From the NCBI GenBank assembly GCA_903813345.2, contig CAIIXF020000007.1:20757564-20821563 (forward strand): a stretch of DNA of 64,000 bases. Direction: 5' to 3'. Of the stretch, positions 23,647 through 34,534 are shown in pieces. The notes below the pieces were generated by a model that did no database searches, was not told where the DNA came from, and saw nothing but the letters and a program-made list of their open reading frames with translations. The position numbers were made by a program, and so were the translations under genes. Numbering within the stretch: the stretch's first letter is position 1; each line of letters starts with the position of its first letter. The DNA comes from Owenia fusiformis. Its lineage: Eukaryota; Annelida; Polychaeta; Sabellida; Oweniidae.

Positions 23647-26600
23647 TTATTCCCTGTTATTTTCCCAGGGAAAACATGTTATTATGGAATAAAACCATTT
23701 ATTTAATGATGTAGGTTTTTCATATTCTTTATCTAATAAATTTTTATATATGTTTTTACAGGTAACATCTTTTGGTTTTTGAAAGCTGCTTTTTGTTGCA
23801 GGACTATTTTTTAATAACTTCCATAAGTTTGGGATAGCACTTACTATTCCTCTATACTTCATGAAATCTATTTTAATACCAAATTCTTCACTTAAAGATT
23901 CTTTAGTTTTAAAAGAATCATCTCTATTAAGAAGATCATTTATTTTGTTTATTCCTGCAGCATGCCATTCTTTATAGAAAATTGACTTGTTATTCACCTT
24001 TATGTGTTTGTTGTTCCATATATATTGAAGTTTGACATCTTCCCATGTTTCAATTTTATTTTCGTTAAAGGAAGCCCAAACATCTAGCATTTTTACATAA
24101 AATTTTGGCAAATAATTTAAGTTTAAGAAATTTGTATTGAAGTTGCAGTCAAACAAGAATTTGCCACCACTTTGTCCAAGATATGCCAGGGGTATGGTCA
24201 TCCAGGTTGTTAATTTATTCTTTTTAAACCTATTTATCCAAACGCCTTTAATGGCTTTATCCATTAAATGATAATCAATCATTTTAAGACCACCTTCCTC
24301 AATTGGCGCAATTATAGCTTTGGTTTTAACTTTAGGAGGCTTTTTATTCCACAAGAATTCAAAAATTGCTTTATTGATATCATTTATTATGTTCTCAGGA
24401 ATATATTGTACTGCACTTAAAAATGTTAGCTGTGAGATACCTAATGATTTAATTATTTTAATTTTTCCTTCAGAAGTTAAGTTTCTTTGTTTCCAAATGT
24501 TCAGTTTACTTTTCATGGCTTCTACTTTAGTATATACACTATTGTTCACTTCAACTTGATTGTAAGAAAATGTGACACCAAGTGCGCTCACTGCTGCTTT
24601 GGGTTTAATGTCTAAAACAGTATCAGAACTCTCCCGTTTTGCTCCTACCCACATAGCGTCTGTCTTGTTCTTATTAATTTGTAGACCTGAACACTTTTCA
24701 AAGTTTTCTAATATTTCCATTACTCGTTTTGCTGATGCTTCATCTTTAATGAATACTGTTGTATCGTCAGCATATTGTGTCACCCGAGCTTCAATTTCAT
24801 TTGTTATGTTGATACCTTCTATATCTTTATCTGACCTTAATGCTATACTCAATACTTCTGCAACCATTATAAATAGAATTCCTGATATTGGGTCACCTTG
24901 TCGCACACCACGCTCCATTTTAAAAAATTCAGATGCTTTCCCATTATTCAAAATTGTGCTTTCAGGGTTATTATGAAGAGCCTTAATAAAATTAATGAAA
25001 ATTGGACCAAAGTTAAATTTTTGTAATGTTTTCAACATGAATGACCAATTAATACTGTCAAACGCTTTTTTGAAGTCAATTAACAGGAATATTCCATTCT
25101 TATTGTTATCTTTGGTAAATTCCATAAGATCTTTCATTAATCGTATACTTTGTCCAATAAATCTACCCTCTACATAGCCAGTTTGATCTTCGTGTATGAT
25201 TTTTGGTAAAATTTTCCTGAGTCTATCACTAAGTACCTTTGTGCAAATTTTATAATCATAATTTAAAAGGGTAATAGGTCTCCAATTTTCTAAATGCTGT
25301 TTATTTTTATTTTTCTTAGGAATAAGTGAGATGATGCCTCTTTTTTGTGATATTGATGCTTCTCCCTTTATTAATAAGAAATTAAAACTTTTAATCAAAT
25401 CCTCTTTGATGAAATCCCAAAATGTAAGGTAAAATTCAACTGTTAACCCATCACAGCCTGGGGTTTTATTTTTCTTAAATGATTTTAAGGCATGTAAGCA
25501 TTCTTTTTCAGTTAACTGTTGTTCACAACTATTCTTATCTTCCTCACTTATTGTTGGTATATTATCATTTAAAAATTCCCTTTCATATTGTGGATTGCTT
25601 TCTCTTTTACTGTACAAATCTTTATAAAATTGTCTTTCTGTTTCTAATATTTCTGAACTTTCTGTTACTAACTTTCCCTGCTTGTTATATATTGAGTTAA
25701 TTACCTTTTTTGTAAAATTGTTTTTTTCTAAGTTCAGAAAATACTTGCTAGATTTTTCTCCATATTCACACCAGTTTGCTTTGCTCCTTATCATACTGCT
25801 CCTTGTTCGTCTATCTTGTATTATTTCAACCTTAAGTTTCGATCTATTGTATTGCATTAAAGTGTTCTCATTTTTATTTTTATCTAATTCCAACTGTGCT
25901 TTATTCAATTTAACCAAAGCTTCTTTCTCTTCATTTTTCCTTTCTCTGGCCTTGTTCTTACTGAATTTCAAACATTTTAATCTAATTTCCATTTTAATCA
26001 TGTCCCATTTCAGTCCTGAGTCAGTTACATCAATATATTTTATTTTTGCTTCCTCAATTACTTTTTGCATGCTCTCTAAGTATTTGGGGTCTCTATCAAA
26101 CATAGCATTATATTTCCAGAAACCTGGTCCACGTTCTTTGAAGTCCTTAGGAGTGTAGTTTAAAACAGCTGCATGATTGTCAGAGGAGGGGCCCCATATG
26201 ATATTTGTTTGTAGTTGGTCCATTAAAGTAGAGCTTACAAGCCAGTAGTCTAATCGACATTGTACCTTGCAGGCTTTATCACTCCAAGTAAAACGTTTCT
26301 CCAGTGGGTGCTGATTTCTCCAGACATCAATTAAATTATTAGTTTCTATTAGATTAAAAATTTTATCAATAACGTGATGCTTTTCATTTACAGGTCTTCC
26401 TCCTTTTTTATCTATTTCTGAAAGTGAACAATTAAAATCACCCGCACATAAAATGTTCTCAATATTTGGATTATTATTGTTTATCATATTACTTATATTG
26501 TCAAAAAAATCTAATTGCTGGTTCCTATCATTTGGTGCATATAAATTTAATAAGCAGTATAGATTCCCGTCTATTTCTACATTTAATAGGACATATCTTC

Positions 26601-26874
26601 CTTGTTTGTCAATTTTCTCTTCTACAATGGTTGCTTCAACCCTATCAGATATCAGAATCAAAACTCCCTTGCTATGTACAGTTCCATGTGAAAACTTAGC
26701 TATGCCATTCCATTCATTTTTCCATTTCTGTTCTGTTTTCCTCAGGCTATACGTTTCTTGTAAAAAGACTATGTCGAATTTCTGATTTTTTAACCACCTA
26801 AATATGTTCATGCGTTTTCTGGCTTTATTAAGACCTCTCACATTGAGAGTAATTGCGTTAAGTTTTGTTGTCAT
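23647..26874 (-). CDS. LINE ORF2: AP-endonuclease plus reverse transcriptase (1075 codons)
   Basis: Residues 1-240 form an apurinic-type endonuclease domain: LNVRGL (N11), FLQETY (E40), YAPND (Y112), GDFN (145-148), FTWSD and RLDYWLV (D209). The closing SDH motif reads S-D-N followed by His, so the usual catalytic His may be substituted. The reverse transcriptase domain covers about 450-780, with TPGCDGL, NWRPITLLN, LLIDFKKAFD (597-606), RQGDP (658-662) and the catalytic YADD (701-704). This order and the motif style are those of L1/Tx1-group non-LTR elements, in which the protein nicks target DNA and primes reverse transcription. The start is the first Met of the endonuclease domain. The frame ends prematurely because a foldback and minisatellite interrupt it; the C-terminal part continues at 22674-23186. 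Confidence 0.93.
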   Translation of the reverse strand: MTTKLNAITLNVRGLNKARKRMNIFRWLKNQKFDIVFLQETYSLRKTEQKWKNEWNGIAKFSHGTVHSKGVLILISDRVEATIVEEKIDKQGRYVLLNVEIDGNLYCLLNLYAPNDRNQQLDFFDNISNMINNNNPNIENILCAGDFNCSLSEIDKKGGRPVNEKHHVIDKIFNLIETNNLIDVWRNQHPLEKRFTWSDKACKVQCRLDYWLVSSTLMDQLQTNIIWGPSSDNHAAVLNYTPKDFKERGPGFWKYNAMFDRDPKYLESMQKVIEEAKIKYIDVTDSGLKWDMIKMEIRLKCLKFSKNKARERKNEEKEALVKLNKAQLELDKNKNENTLMQYNRSKLKVEIIQDRRTRSSMIRSKANWCEYGEKSSKYFLNLEKNNFTKKVINSIYNKQGKLVTESSEILETERQFYKDLYSKRESNPQYEREFLNDNIPTISEEDKNSCEQQLTEKECLHALKSFKKNKTPGCDGLTVEFYLTFWDFIKEDLIKSFNFLLIKGEASISQKRGIISLIPKKNKNKQHLENWRPITLLNYDYKICTKVLSDRLRKILPKIIHEDQTGYVEGRFIGQSIRLMKDLMEFTKDNNKNGIFLLIDFKKAFDSINWSFMLKTLQKFNFGPIFINFIKALHNNPESTILNNGKASEFFKMERGVRQGDPISGILFIMVAEVLSIALRSDKDIEGINITNEIEARVTQYADDTTVFIKDEASAKRVMEILENFEKCSGLQINKNKTDAMWVGAKRESSDTVLDIKPKAAVSALGVTFSYNQVEVNNSVYTKVEAMKSKLNIWKQRNLTSEGKIKIIKSLGISQLTFLSAVQYIPENIINDINKAIFEFLWNKKPPKVKTKAIIAPIEEGGLKMIDYHLMDKAIKGVWINRFKKNKLTTWMTIPLAYLGQSGGKFLFDCNFNTNFLNLNYLPKFYVKMLDVWASFNENKIETWEDVKLQYIWNNKHIKVNNKSIFYKEWHAAGINKINDLLNRDDSFKTKESLSEEFGIKIDFMKYRGIVSAIPNLWKLLKNSPATKSSFQKPKDVTCKNIYKNLLDKEYEKPTSLNKWFYSIITCFPWENNRE

Positions 26875-28864
26875 AAATAACCAAAAAATAACGTTGCTTT
26901 GTTAACTTGTTGAGTATACATACAGAGTAATACCAAAACATCTTAATTTGGCCTAAAACAATATGTTTAGGCTTTGTTATATATTTACTTAAAATAGCAT
27001 TTCCATTCCACAGACACTCTTCCTTGCATTCAATAACATTCACACACACCCACTGAAGTAATATTAGTAAAATCTGGATTTTCATTTCAAGTTTTATCTG
27101 TCAGTGTTTAGAGCAGGGTACTTCCTACCCTGCAATATTGCAGCTTAGAACAAGTTAAAAAAAAGTAAAAAGTGCTGCAATGAAGGCTTTAAAGCTTTAT
27201 CGAGCAGTTGACTCATCTCATGCTGTAACATGAATATATGGTTCCTTATTTACATGGATAATAATAAATAAAATCTGCCTAGAGAAAGAAATAAAAGTAA
27301 AAATCGCAATGGTTCTAAATTGCTTTTCCATTCGCACTTAGAGCGATATTTTGATAATTTGTCAGATTGTGTCAATCAAAAGTTCAATCGAGTTTTCATC
27401 TGGCATCTGAGATCAAGTGTGTACAAATATAAAACTCGCGGAATAGTGTTAGTTTGGTCCACACAAGAGTTGAAAATCCACGAGTCACTGAGTTTATATA
27501 CTCACTTTTATGCATTTGTCTAAAAACATAAGGTTAACATGTTTGAGAAAAAGTTTATCAAAAATGTATTTTTTGTGGGCATACTGTTGACCAACTAGAC
27601 AAACTTTGCAGTAATTTCTAATTATGCGTACATGTGACAAGATTTGTCAAAGGTTACCATGTTTAAAAAATATTTTGATGAAAAGTCACTTATCAAAGAA
27701 CAAGTAATTTCATATACAGCTGATCCTTTCACAGCAAAATATCTCAAATAATATATCTTAAAACTCATTTTCATACAACTAAAGTAATGTTTAATAGATG
27801 TCACTTTAGCATAGATATTTCCAACTGGAAGGGAGAATATGTGTGGGAGGGGGATTGACTGTTTCAATAATGTTATCAAATTTTCCAAACATTGGCCAAT
27901 TTGCCTTAAAGTGCATATGTTTGAACTGTGCATAAATTCTGCTTCACTTGCCATTCACACAAATATCAGTATAGCTACTCTAGTACATTGTTTGTGATCA
28001 GATTCATATTTGTAATACTTATTGAACTAGTTTATAACTAGTTTGCAATATACTGAATGAGCTTCTGATGTTTGGTATGACTTATTGAACTAGTTATGCA
28101 AATAACAAGTGAAAAACTCAGGCATGGTTATTGAACTCAGATTGGAATAAGACATTTTATTTCTATTGAATATCTTCCCAGTACAATATTCTTTATAATC
28201 CGTTGATGTTCAATGTTACTTATTCCATCTTCAATTTTTCAGTTTGAAATCAATACATTGGAATTATATAGTGGTAATTAGCAAATGTTGTTTTGTTGCA
28301 TATTGCTGAGGTGGTTCTAAGGGGAATTAACTTATCAATGTTAAAGTGTTCTTACAGTCATTTCACTGCTATTTGTTTTTAATTTAACTTGTATGAACCT
28401 AACCTCAAAAATGTGAAACAACTCAACATTGCAAGAATGACCTCAGGCAATGACACAGTTTCTATAGTTCTAAATCAATGTCTCTTTGGAGGTCTACCAT
28501 ATGTATCTACAATGACTGTTTATGTTCCCCAGATGGGGAATATGTATATTAAATGTTCATATTCATAGTAAATCAATTCAAAATATTGCAATGTGAACTC
28601 ATTATTCTTATGTGGCCTTCATGAATGTTTTACTCTTAAATTCATTAGTGGTATAACTATATGTGCATTTTAACTCGTGGATTAAGCACACTTTTTTACT
28701 GGATCTTCTCATGCTTCATGATCTCTACAAAAAGTCTTTACTATGATAGTTCTTGATTCTCATCTATCTGATGAGCCAATGGATTATAACATGGAAAAGT
28801 CTATTTAAAGGAATGTTAGCCTATGCTATCACCCCTGCTAAATATTGAAGGTTCATATTACTTT
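26875..28864 (-). other. 5' region of the LINE insertion, no ORF1 found
   Basis: L1/Tx1 elements normally carry ORF1 here. The longest minus-strand frame in the region (27622-27954, 110 codons) shows no coiled-coil, RRM-like or CCHC features. Either ORF1 has decayed or been deleted, or part of this interval is unrelated DNA. Confidence 0.5.
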
Positions 28865-29168
28865 CAAGGAGGATTGGCTCCCAGGATCGAAACTCGATAT
28901 TTTCCAACAATGAAAACGTCGAAATGTCGTTATTTTCTGAAATTAAAACCGACTATAAATTCAAAATAAACAGTTCAAAAGATTCGAACCAATATCTCGA
29001 TCATTTCTTGTGAGTTTTGGAATTTTTCGTTTGGAAATAAGACCAAAATTCACGATTTAAATGTTGAAGTGAACAAAATGGCGGCTGTTTGAATTCGAAT
29101 TTTGTATTACGACATACCCATATATGGGACAGAATATCGGTGGTGCACTCTGGGAGCCAATCCTCCTT
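28865..29168. mobile_element. Miniature inverted-repeat element nested in the LINE region
   Basis: The ends are CAAGGAGGATTGGCTCCCAG and its reverse complement. TATTACTTT flanks both sides, a 9-bp target-site duplication, a length seen with Mutator-like transposases. The interior of about 260 bp is non-coding and includes AAAATGGCGGC. A fragment of the same family is at 2125-2170. Confidence 0.88.
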
Positions 29169-29334
29169 GTATTACTTTCATTATTGATGGAACAGTTCAA
29201 ATGTAGTGCTCAAAATTCTGATATACCATTGACGAATACTTACAATTTTAAAAATGTGTTTTCAATACCACGATTTTGGATGGGATGTATATTCTAAGTC
29301 TAGAACACTGAGCACCACCCTTGCACTCTTCCAC

Positions 29335-29560
29335 TGGAGGGGGGTACCTGGAATGTGACATTTCATATTTGTCCACTGCATATATTTTTCTATATTTTTG
29401 ATATGTTTTTCAACTGGTATCAATATACAATATAAGCCTAATTTAAAAACTGTTGCAATTTTTGGGATGTTAAACTTCCATTTGCCTAGCCTATTACAAA
29501 AACGACCTCCTCTAAAATCAACCACAAATGTTCATTTCAGGTTGGCAGATCTAAATCTTT
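29335..29560 (-). repeat. Dispersed repeat R, copy 2, proximal half
   Basis: The reverse complement matches copy 1 (AGATCTGCCAACCT, ACATCCCAAAAATTGCAACAG, GACAAATATGAAAT). It begins at the 15-bp duplication flanking the LINE. The C/A-rich tract of copy 1 is absent here. Confidence 0.75.
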
Positions 29561-30599
29561 TGGATTGCTGATTATGAACTTATAGTCCGTTTAATGTCAG
29601 ACAATAACGATATTCTGACATTTTCATTGTTGGAAAATATTGAGATTGCATTTTTTTCAGTTTATTTATTTCAATTTCCTTGATATTGATATAAATACAA
29701 AATTATGCCTTTGTTAACTTAATAACATTATCGGCATAGTAAATATTAGAAATATAACACAGGAAATACAAAGAGAGAGATTGCATTCTGGGCCCAATCC
29801 ACCTTGTGTATAGCAGAAACATATGTTTTATATGTTTCTCACCACAAGGAATTCTGTCATCAAGATAGCAAGAAAACAATACTTTCCGTCATTCATTGAA
29901 TTTGAATCTGATTAGGCTTTTGGGCATTTTAGCTTGTGCATACGGTTATTTAGCTCTCAAAGTGTGATATTTGTTTTAATTGTCCTCAATTTCAGCATAT
30001 CAATTAATTGCAAATTATTCTTAGATAAGGCATCATTTTTACAAAGACACTTTCACAGACATTTTCTTTTCAGAAGGGATTCATCACACAATTATCGTTA
30101 TTAGCTATTGTTAAACCTTCGACTTCCTGATTTGAAATAAAGCTAGATTTATGACTACATAATACAAGATAATTGCCATTGCAGAAAAATTCAATAATCT
30201 TTAGAAAGAAAGCCAATTAATTTTGTTAAACATTCAAGTATTATTTTTCATATGGTAATTTTAACCATTTGATAGCCTTTTCACTTTTAGATTTTTTCAG
30301 TGTTTCATACACAAGGTTCCGTTCAATGCTATCAAATCCAAGAAGAGAACTGAATTTTATGTTTCTTTATGTGATTCAAAATACAAATATACAAATACAA
30401 ATATATCTTAAACTAGTATTGTACTATTTTCAACAAAGCGTCCATTTATAGAAGCTGTTTGCTGTAAACCAATTAATTTTCTAAATTGCTTGTTGCATTC
30501 TTTTTGCAAGGATAAAGGTTAGTATTTTATATTCTGTTGACAGAGAAATTGGCCTCCCGTTGGCCTCCCGTTTTGAAGAATTTTCGAAAATTGAACATC
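29561..30599. other. Non-coding stretch, nothing recognised
   Basis: AT-rich sequence with only short unsupported open frames. Confidence 0.5.
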
Positions 30600-30990
30600 A
30601 TTTGCACTGGTCAGTATCAAGGAAAGGTAACGGCCGTAACCTTCGCATCCGAGATGGCGGACGGTAATTGTCGATTTTATCGAATTAAACTACATTATAG
30701 TTGATATTATGCTTTGAGATTTCAACCAAATCAGGGTTAAATGACATGGGAACTCTGGAGTATGAGAGTTGGTTCATATTTTGCATGGGCGTCACAGTTC
30801 AACGATATCTTCCACCGCTTAAGGGAAGGTAACTGGAATACAATACGGTAACGGTCGTGTCGGTTTTCAATACACGGTAGCTCTCCATTATAAACTCTCA
30901 TAACGTTACCGCATCGCATATCAGCATCATCGGTAAAACCAAAATCCCAGTTACCTTCGAATTCCCGTAACATCAAAACGTCATGCTATT
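30600..30990. repeat. Repeat with AAGGTAACGGCCGT palindrome and GATGGCGGACGG block
   Basis: The first 150 bp are closely related to 44430-44600 in the same orientation, including GATGGCGGACGG and TCGAATTAAACTAC. A second part, 30832-30960, is a small foldback with GGAAGGTAACTGG facing CCAGTTACCTTCG. It is non-coding. Confidence 0.7.
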
Positions 30991-31422
30991 CCCATACTTG
31001 TAAAACCTAATGTGAGTTGTCATTCATTGGTGACAAATTGTTTCCAGTTTCCCGTTGAATGTCGAGTCTCGCATCATCCGAATGTAGTTTTAGGCGATCT
31101 GTCTGCATGGGGTGGTATAAATTTGGCTATAAACTTATATCGAAAGCTCTCTATTGACAATCCATAACCATCTATTTTGATTTCCAGTCAAAATTCGGAA
31201 ATTCCCCACGCCCCCGTCTAGATCCGCTAGTGTACATTATGTTTCTCGTAATGTCTTTAGCGTTCTCTATATTTTTGTTTGTGAATCCCTCTACATGAGT
31301 TATAGTATTTAATGTTTCACTCATAAATAGATGTCACTGTTGGTAATAGTTGAATTGATCTTCAACACTAATATTATCCTACACTATATAAGTGTGCTAA
31401 ATGTATAATAACATTAAAAGAT

Positions 31423-31815
31423 AAAGGACGATTCTCGGTTTGGAGAACGAAGTTCATCAATCTAAATGAGCACTATCCCTGCTTCGGACAAATTTGACTT
31501 TTTTACATAATATAGATTTGAATGTCTTCTTTTGAATAGTCATAATTTAATTTGGGTAATATTTCTAGATTTTTCGCAAAAAAATATTAGCGCAGTACAC
31601 TGATGAACTTTTTTCCCCAAATCGAGACTTGTATTTTATTGAATCGATCTAATTGAGCGTTATCCCTGCTTCAGACCAATTTGTTATTTTTACATCTTGT
31701 AGATTTAAATGTCTTCTTTTGAATATTCATAGTTTAATTTGGGTAATATTTCTATATTTTTCATGAAAAAATGATTAGCCCAGGAGACTGTTCTCCAAAC
31801 CGAGAATCGTCCTTT
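31423..31815. mobile_element. Miniature element with 26-bp perfect terminal inverted repeats
   Basis: The termini AAAGGACGATTCTCGGTTTG (first 20 of 26 bases) are perfectly inverted at the two ends. GAT flanks both sides. The interior is a diverged tandem duplication with an offset of about 185 bp (ATCCCTGCTTC, AATGTCTTCTTTTGAATA, TTTAATTTGGGTAATATTTC in both halves). It has no coding capacity. Confidence 0.88.
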
Positions 31816-31841
31816 GATATATGTTGGCAGAATGAAAAACC

Positions 31842-31950
31842 GGAGGATATGGCCACGATATACTCGGTGATATTGATATCTGTACAGTTTGGCTTCGCTC
31901 TCTCATGCAGATATCAATATCACCTCGTAAATAAAAGGGATATCCCTCAA
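31842..31950. repeat. Foldback with 17-bp perfect arms
   Basis: GGTGATATTGATATCTG (31866-31882) and its reverse complement (31908-31924) enclose a loop with GGCTTCGCTC. Flanking ATATGGCC and GGGATATCC extend the symmetry weakly. It lies 50 bp from the preceding miniature element. Confidence 0.85.
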
Positions 31951-32399
31951 AACAATAGGATACCCTATAATTATCACGAATGTGATCCGAAACCCCGCGA
32001 TGAATTAAAAATCGTTAGAGAGTTCCCACTGAAAACGCGAACATAGTCGATTCTTAGGAGAATGGACCAAAAGGGTAAATATATAAACACTAGTGCCAAA
32101 GAGAAAGGACCAAAAGTTGTAATGGAACTTAGTAAGAAAAAGTAAACTCTAAGTGCATACCAGTCAAGAAAAACAAACCCCATATAGCCCAAAACCATGA
32201 TCTAACGTGAAAAGAAACAAAGTCTAATACCCCCTTTCCCCCTCCATTCAAGAACCAATAGCACAATCCAAGACCAGAAGACAAAGGAACAATTCATTCA
32301 TACTGAAGTCATTACAATTACATGTTGAAGAAAAAATTAGAAATTGATAGCCAATACTCATAACCTCAAAAATAGTTGTACATACAAGTACTCACACAA

Positions 32400-32590
32400 G
32401 ATGGAGCATTCAGTCTCAAATGATGCGGGATAGATAAAATCCAGTCTCCAAGTCCATAGGCGTTTCAAAGGGTCAACATCCATTCACAAAAGCCATCGCC
32501 ATAATCCATAAAACACAATAATTCACAATGGTCATCAAGAGAAAACTGGATTCGATCCCTATTTCTCAACCATTAATGCCATAGCCGGGA
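32400..32590 (+). repeat. Interspersed repeat shared with the palindrome arms
   Basis: ATTCAGTCTCAAATGATG, GTCAACATCCATTC and the AAACACAATAATTCACAATGG stretch match 15245-15400 (and, inverted, the left arm). The arms therefore contain older repeats. Confidence 0.7.
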
Positions 32591-32720
32591 TCCACCTCAA
32601 AAGGTGCCAAGTGAAAATGTTGTGAGTTCAGCGTAAAAATACACATTACTGTTCTTTGATACTCCAACAATACTTTCAAAACAGGTTTACCTCATAATGG
32701 ATATTGGATCCATACATGTA

Positions 32721-33723
32721 GAGGAACATGGGGCAAAACGGCCCTCTGGGGGGCAAAGTTGCCCATCGAAATATCTTTTGAACTATAAAAAGATGGTTCT
32801 TCAAATGTCACATAATCGAATTTTGAAATTTCTGCCACCTCCTCGACCGCCCATTTTTAACCAAGCAGCGTCTCGCTTTACGTAAGAGGTAATTCTACTT
32901 TTCACCCTCTTTTTGTAAATTACCCCTCCCACGAGAATCTCTAAAAAATCCGGCAACAATAGAATATCGTTTTGATTTAACATTTTACATAGAGTATGCA
33001 CATTTATTCTTTATTTGTAAAAATTTCGAGCTTCAAATATTAGACAAATTAAAATGACGTCTATTTGAAAATTCACATGTCTTTGGGGCAAACCGGTGTA
33101 AAAGGGTAGGTGGTCCTATCAAATTTTGGTCCTACTCTCTATTGATTTATATGGTGACCTAATTACAATTATTTTCCTTATTATTTATACACAGTCAGGG
33201 CCATTAAGGGCCATAAGGAAAGGGGACCATAATTCCCAGGGGACCATAATTTATTTTACACCGGCCCACACATGTTATACATACAAAAATCTTATTGTGC
33301 AAGAACAATTGGTTTTCAAATATAACGATTTTAACATTTGGCTTGTATCTTATTTCCTTCCGACACATATCGAATGACTAGAATTATGGTAGGGATTAAG
33401 AATACTTTATCTGTCAAAGGTTTGAACGTCTGAGATAATATGTGTGTGGACGAGTCTTGTAATTGATTAATTTTGGTTTTAAAACCCATGTAACAGAGGG
33501 TGGGTCGTTTTCCCCCACCCATGGGCCGTTTTGCCCCACTCTCGACAATATTTTTGACCATTGAAAAATCACAGAAGATAGTCCTAGGAAAGTATAAAAC
33601 ACTCGAAAAATATAAACCACAAACCATTGATAAAGTGGAACATCAAAGTGCGCGATGATTGACAGATAAGAAAATACCCCGTACAGAATTAAATTTTTAG
33701 GGCCGTTTTGCCCCGTGTTCCCT
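32721..33723. mobile_element. 1-kb element with AGGAACATGGGGCAAAACGG-type inverted ends
   Basis: GAGGAACATGGGGCAAAACG on the left faces the reverse complement of AAGGGAACACGGGGCAAAAC on the right. TA flanks both sides, as for Tc1/mariner-type insertion. Internal GGGCCGTTTTGCCCCA and GGGGCAAACC motifs repeat the terminal sequence. No transposase frame is present, so it is non-autonomous. Confidence 0.75.
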
Positions 33724-34065
33724 TAGCTGAAAGTCTGTACTGATAAGTTGCTGTACAATTACAACTACGTTGGGGGGGGGGGGTGAAATACATCATTTAA
33801 CCTGTTCCAGTGGCCCCGCTAAAATCAGGAGGGGAGCGATGAAGAAATGAGGAGGTCCCGCTGAAAACGCGAGCAGATTTCACGAACACCCGCTTTGATC
33901 GCGAGGAAGGCTTCATTATTATTTCATGAGATATTGAGCTTCTTGATATAAACGTGCCGATAACGTATCATCGACCTCGGACAGTTTGAACCTTCTAGCT
34001 GTCTGCGTTATGATTAAACTTCTTTATCTTTGTAAAAAGACTCATGCGTTCATCTGTCTATTTGT

Positions 34066-34255
34066 TCATTCATTCGTTCGTTCTTCCATTCCCTCGTTCG
34101 TTCGTCTGTCCGTTCGTTCGTCATGGTGCGTTTGCCCATTTGTTTATCCGTCCATCCTCTCTCATTCGCCCGACCATCCGTTCATCTATTTGTGCGTGCG
34201 CGGATGCGTTCGTCCGTTCGTTCGTTCATCATTCTTTCGTTCGCAGGTTTTCCTC
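34066..34255. repeat. Degenerate CGTT/CATT tetranucleotide repeat
   Basis: Pyrimidine-biased GTTC/GTCC/ATTC words dominate, with runs such as CGTTCGTTCGTC. Serine-rich open frames through it are artefacts of the repeat. Confidence 0.85.
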
Positions 34256-34534
34256 TAAATATGTCTTTTAACTTGGCATGCGAAACGTCCTTTTTTGTGT
34301 GATATTGAACATAAGATGTTTTAGTTCTTCTGGTTGTGATATTTTGACACTGGTCCATGATCGTCGAATGGCCCCTCTGCACTAATTGTTGCACCTTTAA
34401 TGTTAGATTTTGTCAAATTGTGCAGATTAAGATTTCCACTAATAACGAGAATACCATACACACAGTTAATCTACCAGTCTGTCTGGTTCCATTAAACAGG
34501 GTTGCTTGATTCCCTCCTAGTGAGTGAGTAAGTG

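Larger units (their letters stand above)
22198..29334 (-). mobile_element. L1/Tx1-like LINE insertion of 7.1 kb with poly(A) and 15-bp target-site duplication
   Basis: The 15-bp TGGAGGGGGGTACCT occurs at 22183-22197 and again at 29335-29349. A 29-T run starting at 22197 is the poly(A) tail read from the other strand. Dispersed repeat R is interrupted at exactly this point and continues on the other side, which supports a single target-primed insertion. The interior holds a 1075-codon ORF2, its separated C-terminal part and a 3' UTR. ORF1 was not found in the 5' region (26875-29334). Later insertions are nested at 23196-23655 and 28865-29168. A decayed relative is at 37890-39755. The internal L1/Tx1 assignment is firm; the 5' boundary rests on the target-site argument. 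Confidence 0.75.

Noticed and set aside
24320-26785. Plus-strand ORFs up to 158 codons
   Set aside because: They are antisense shadows of the LINE ORF2.
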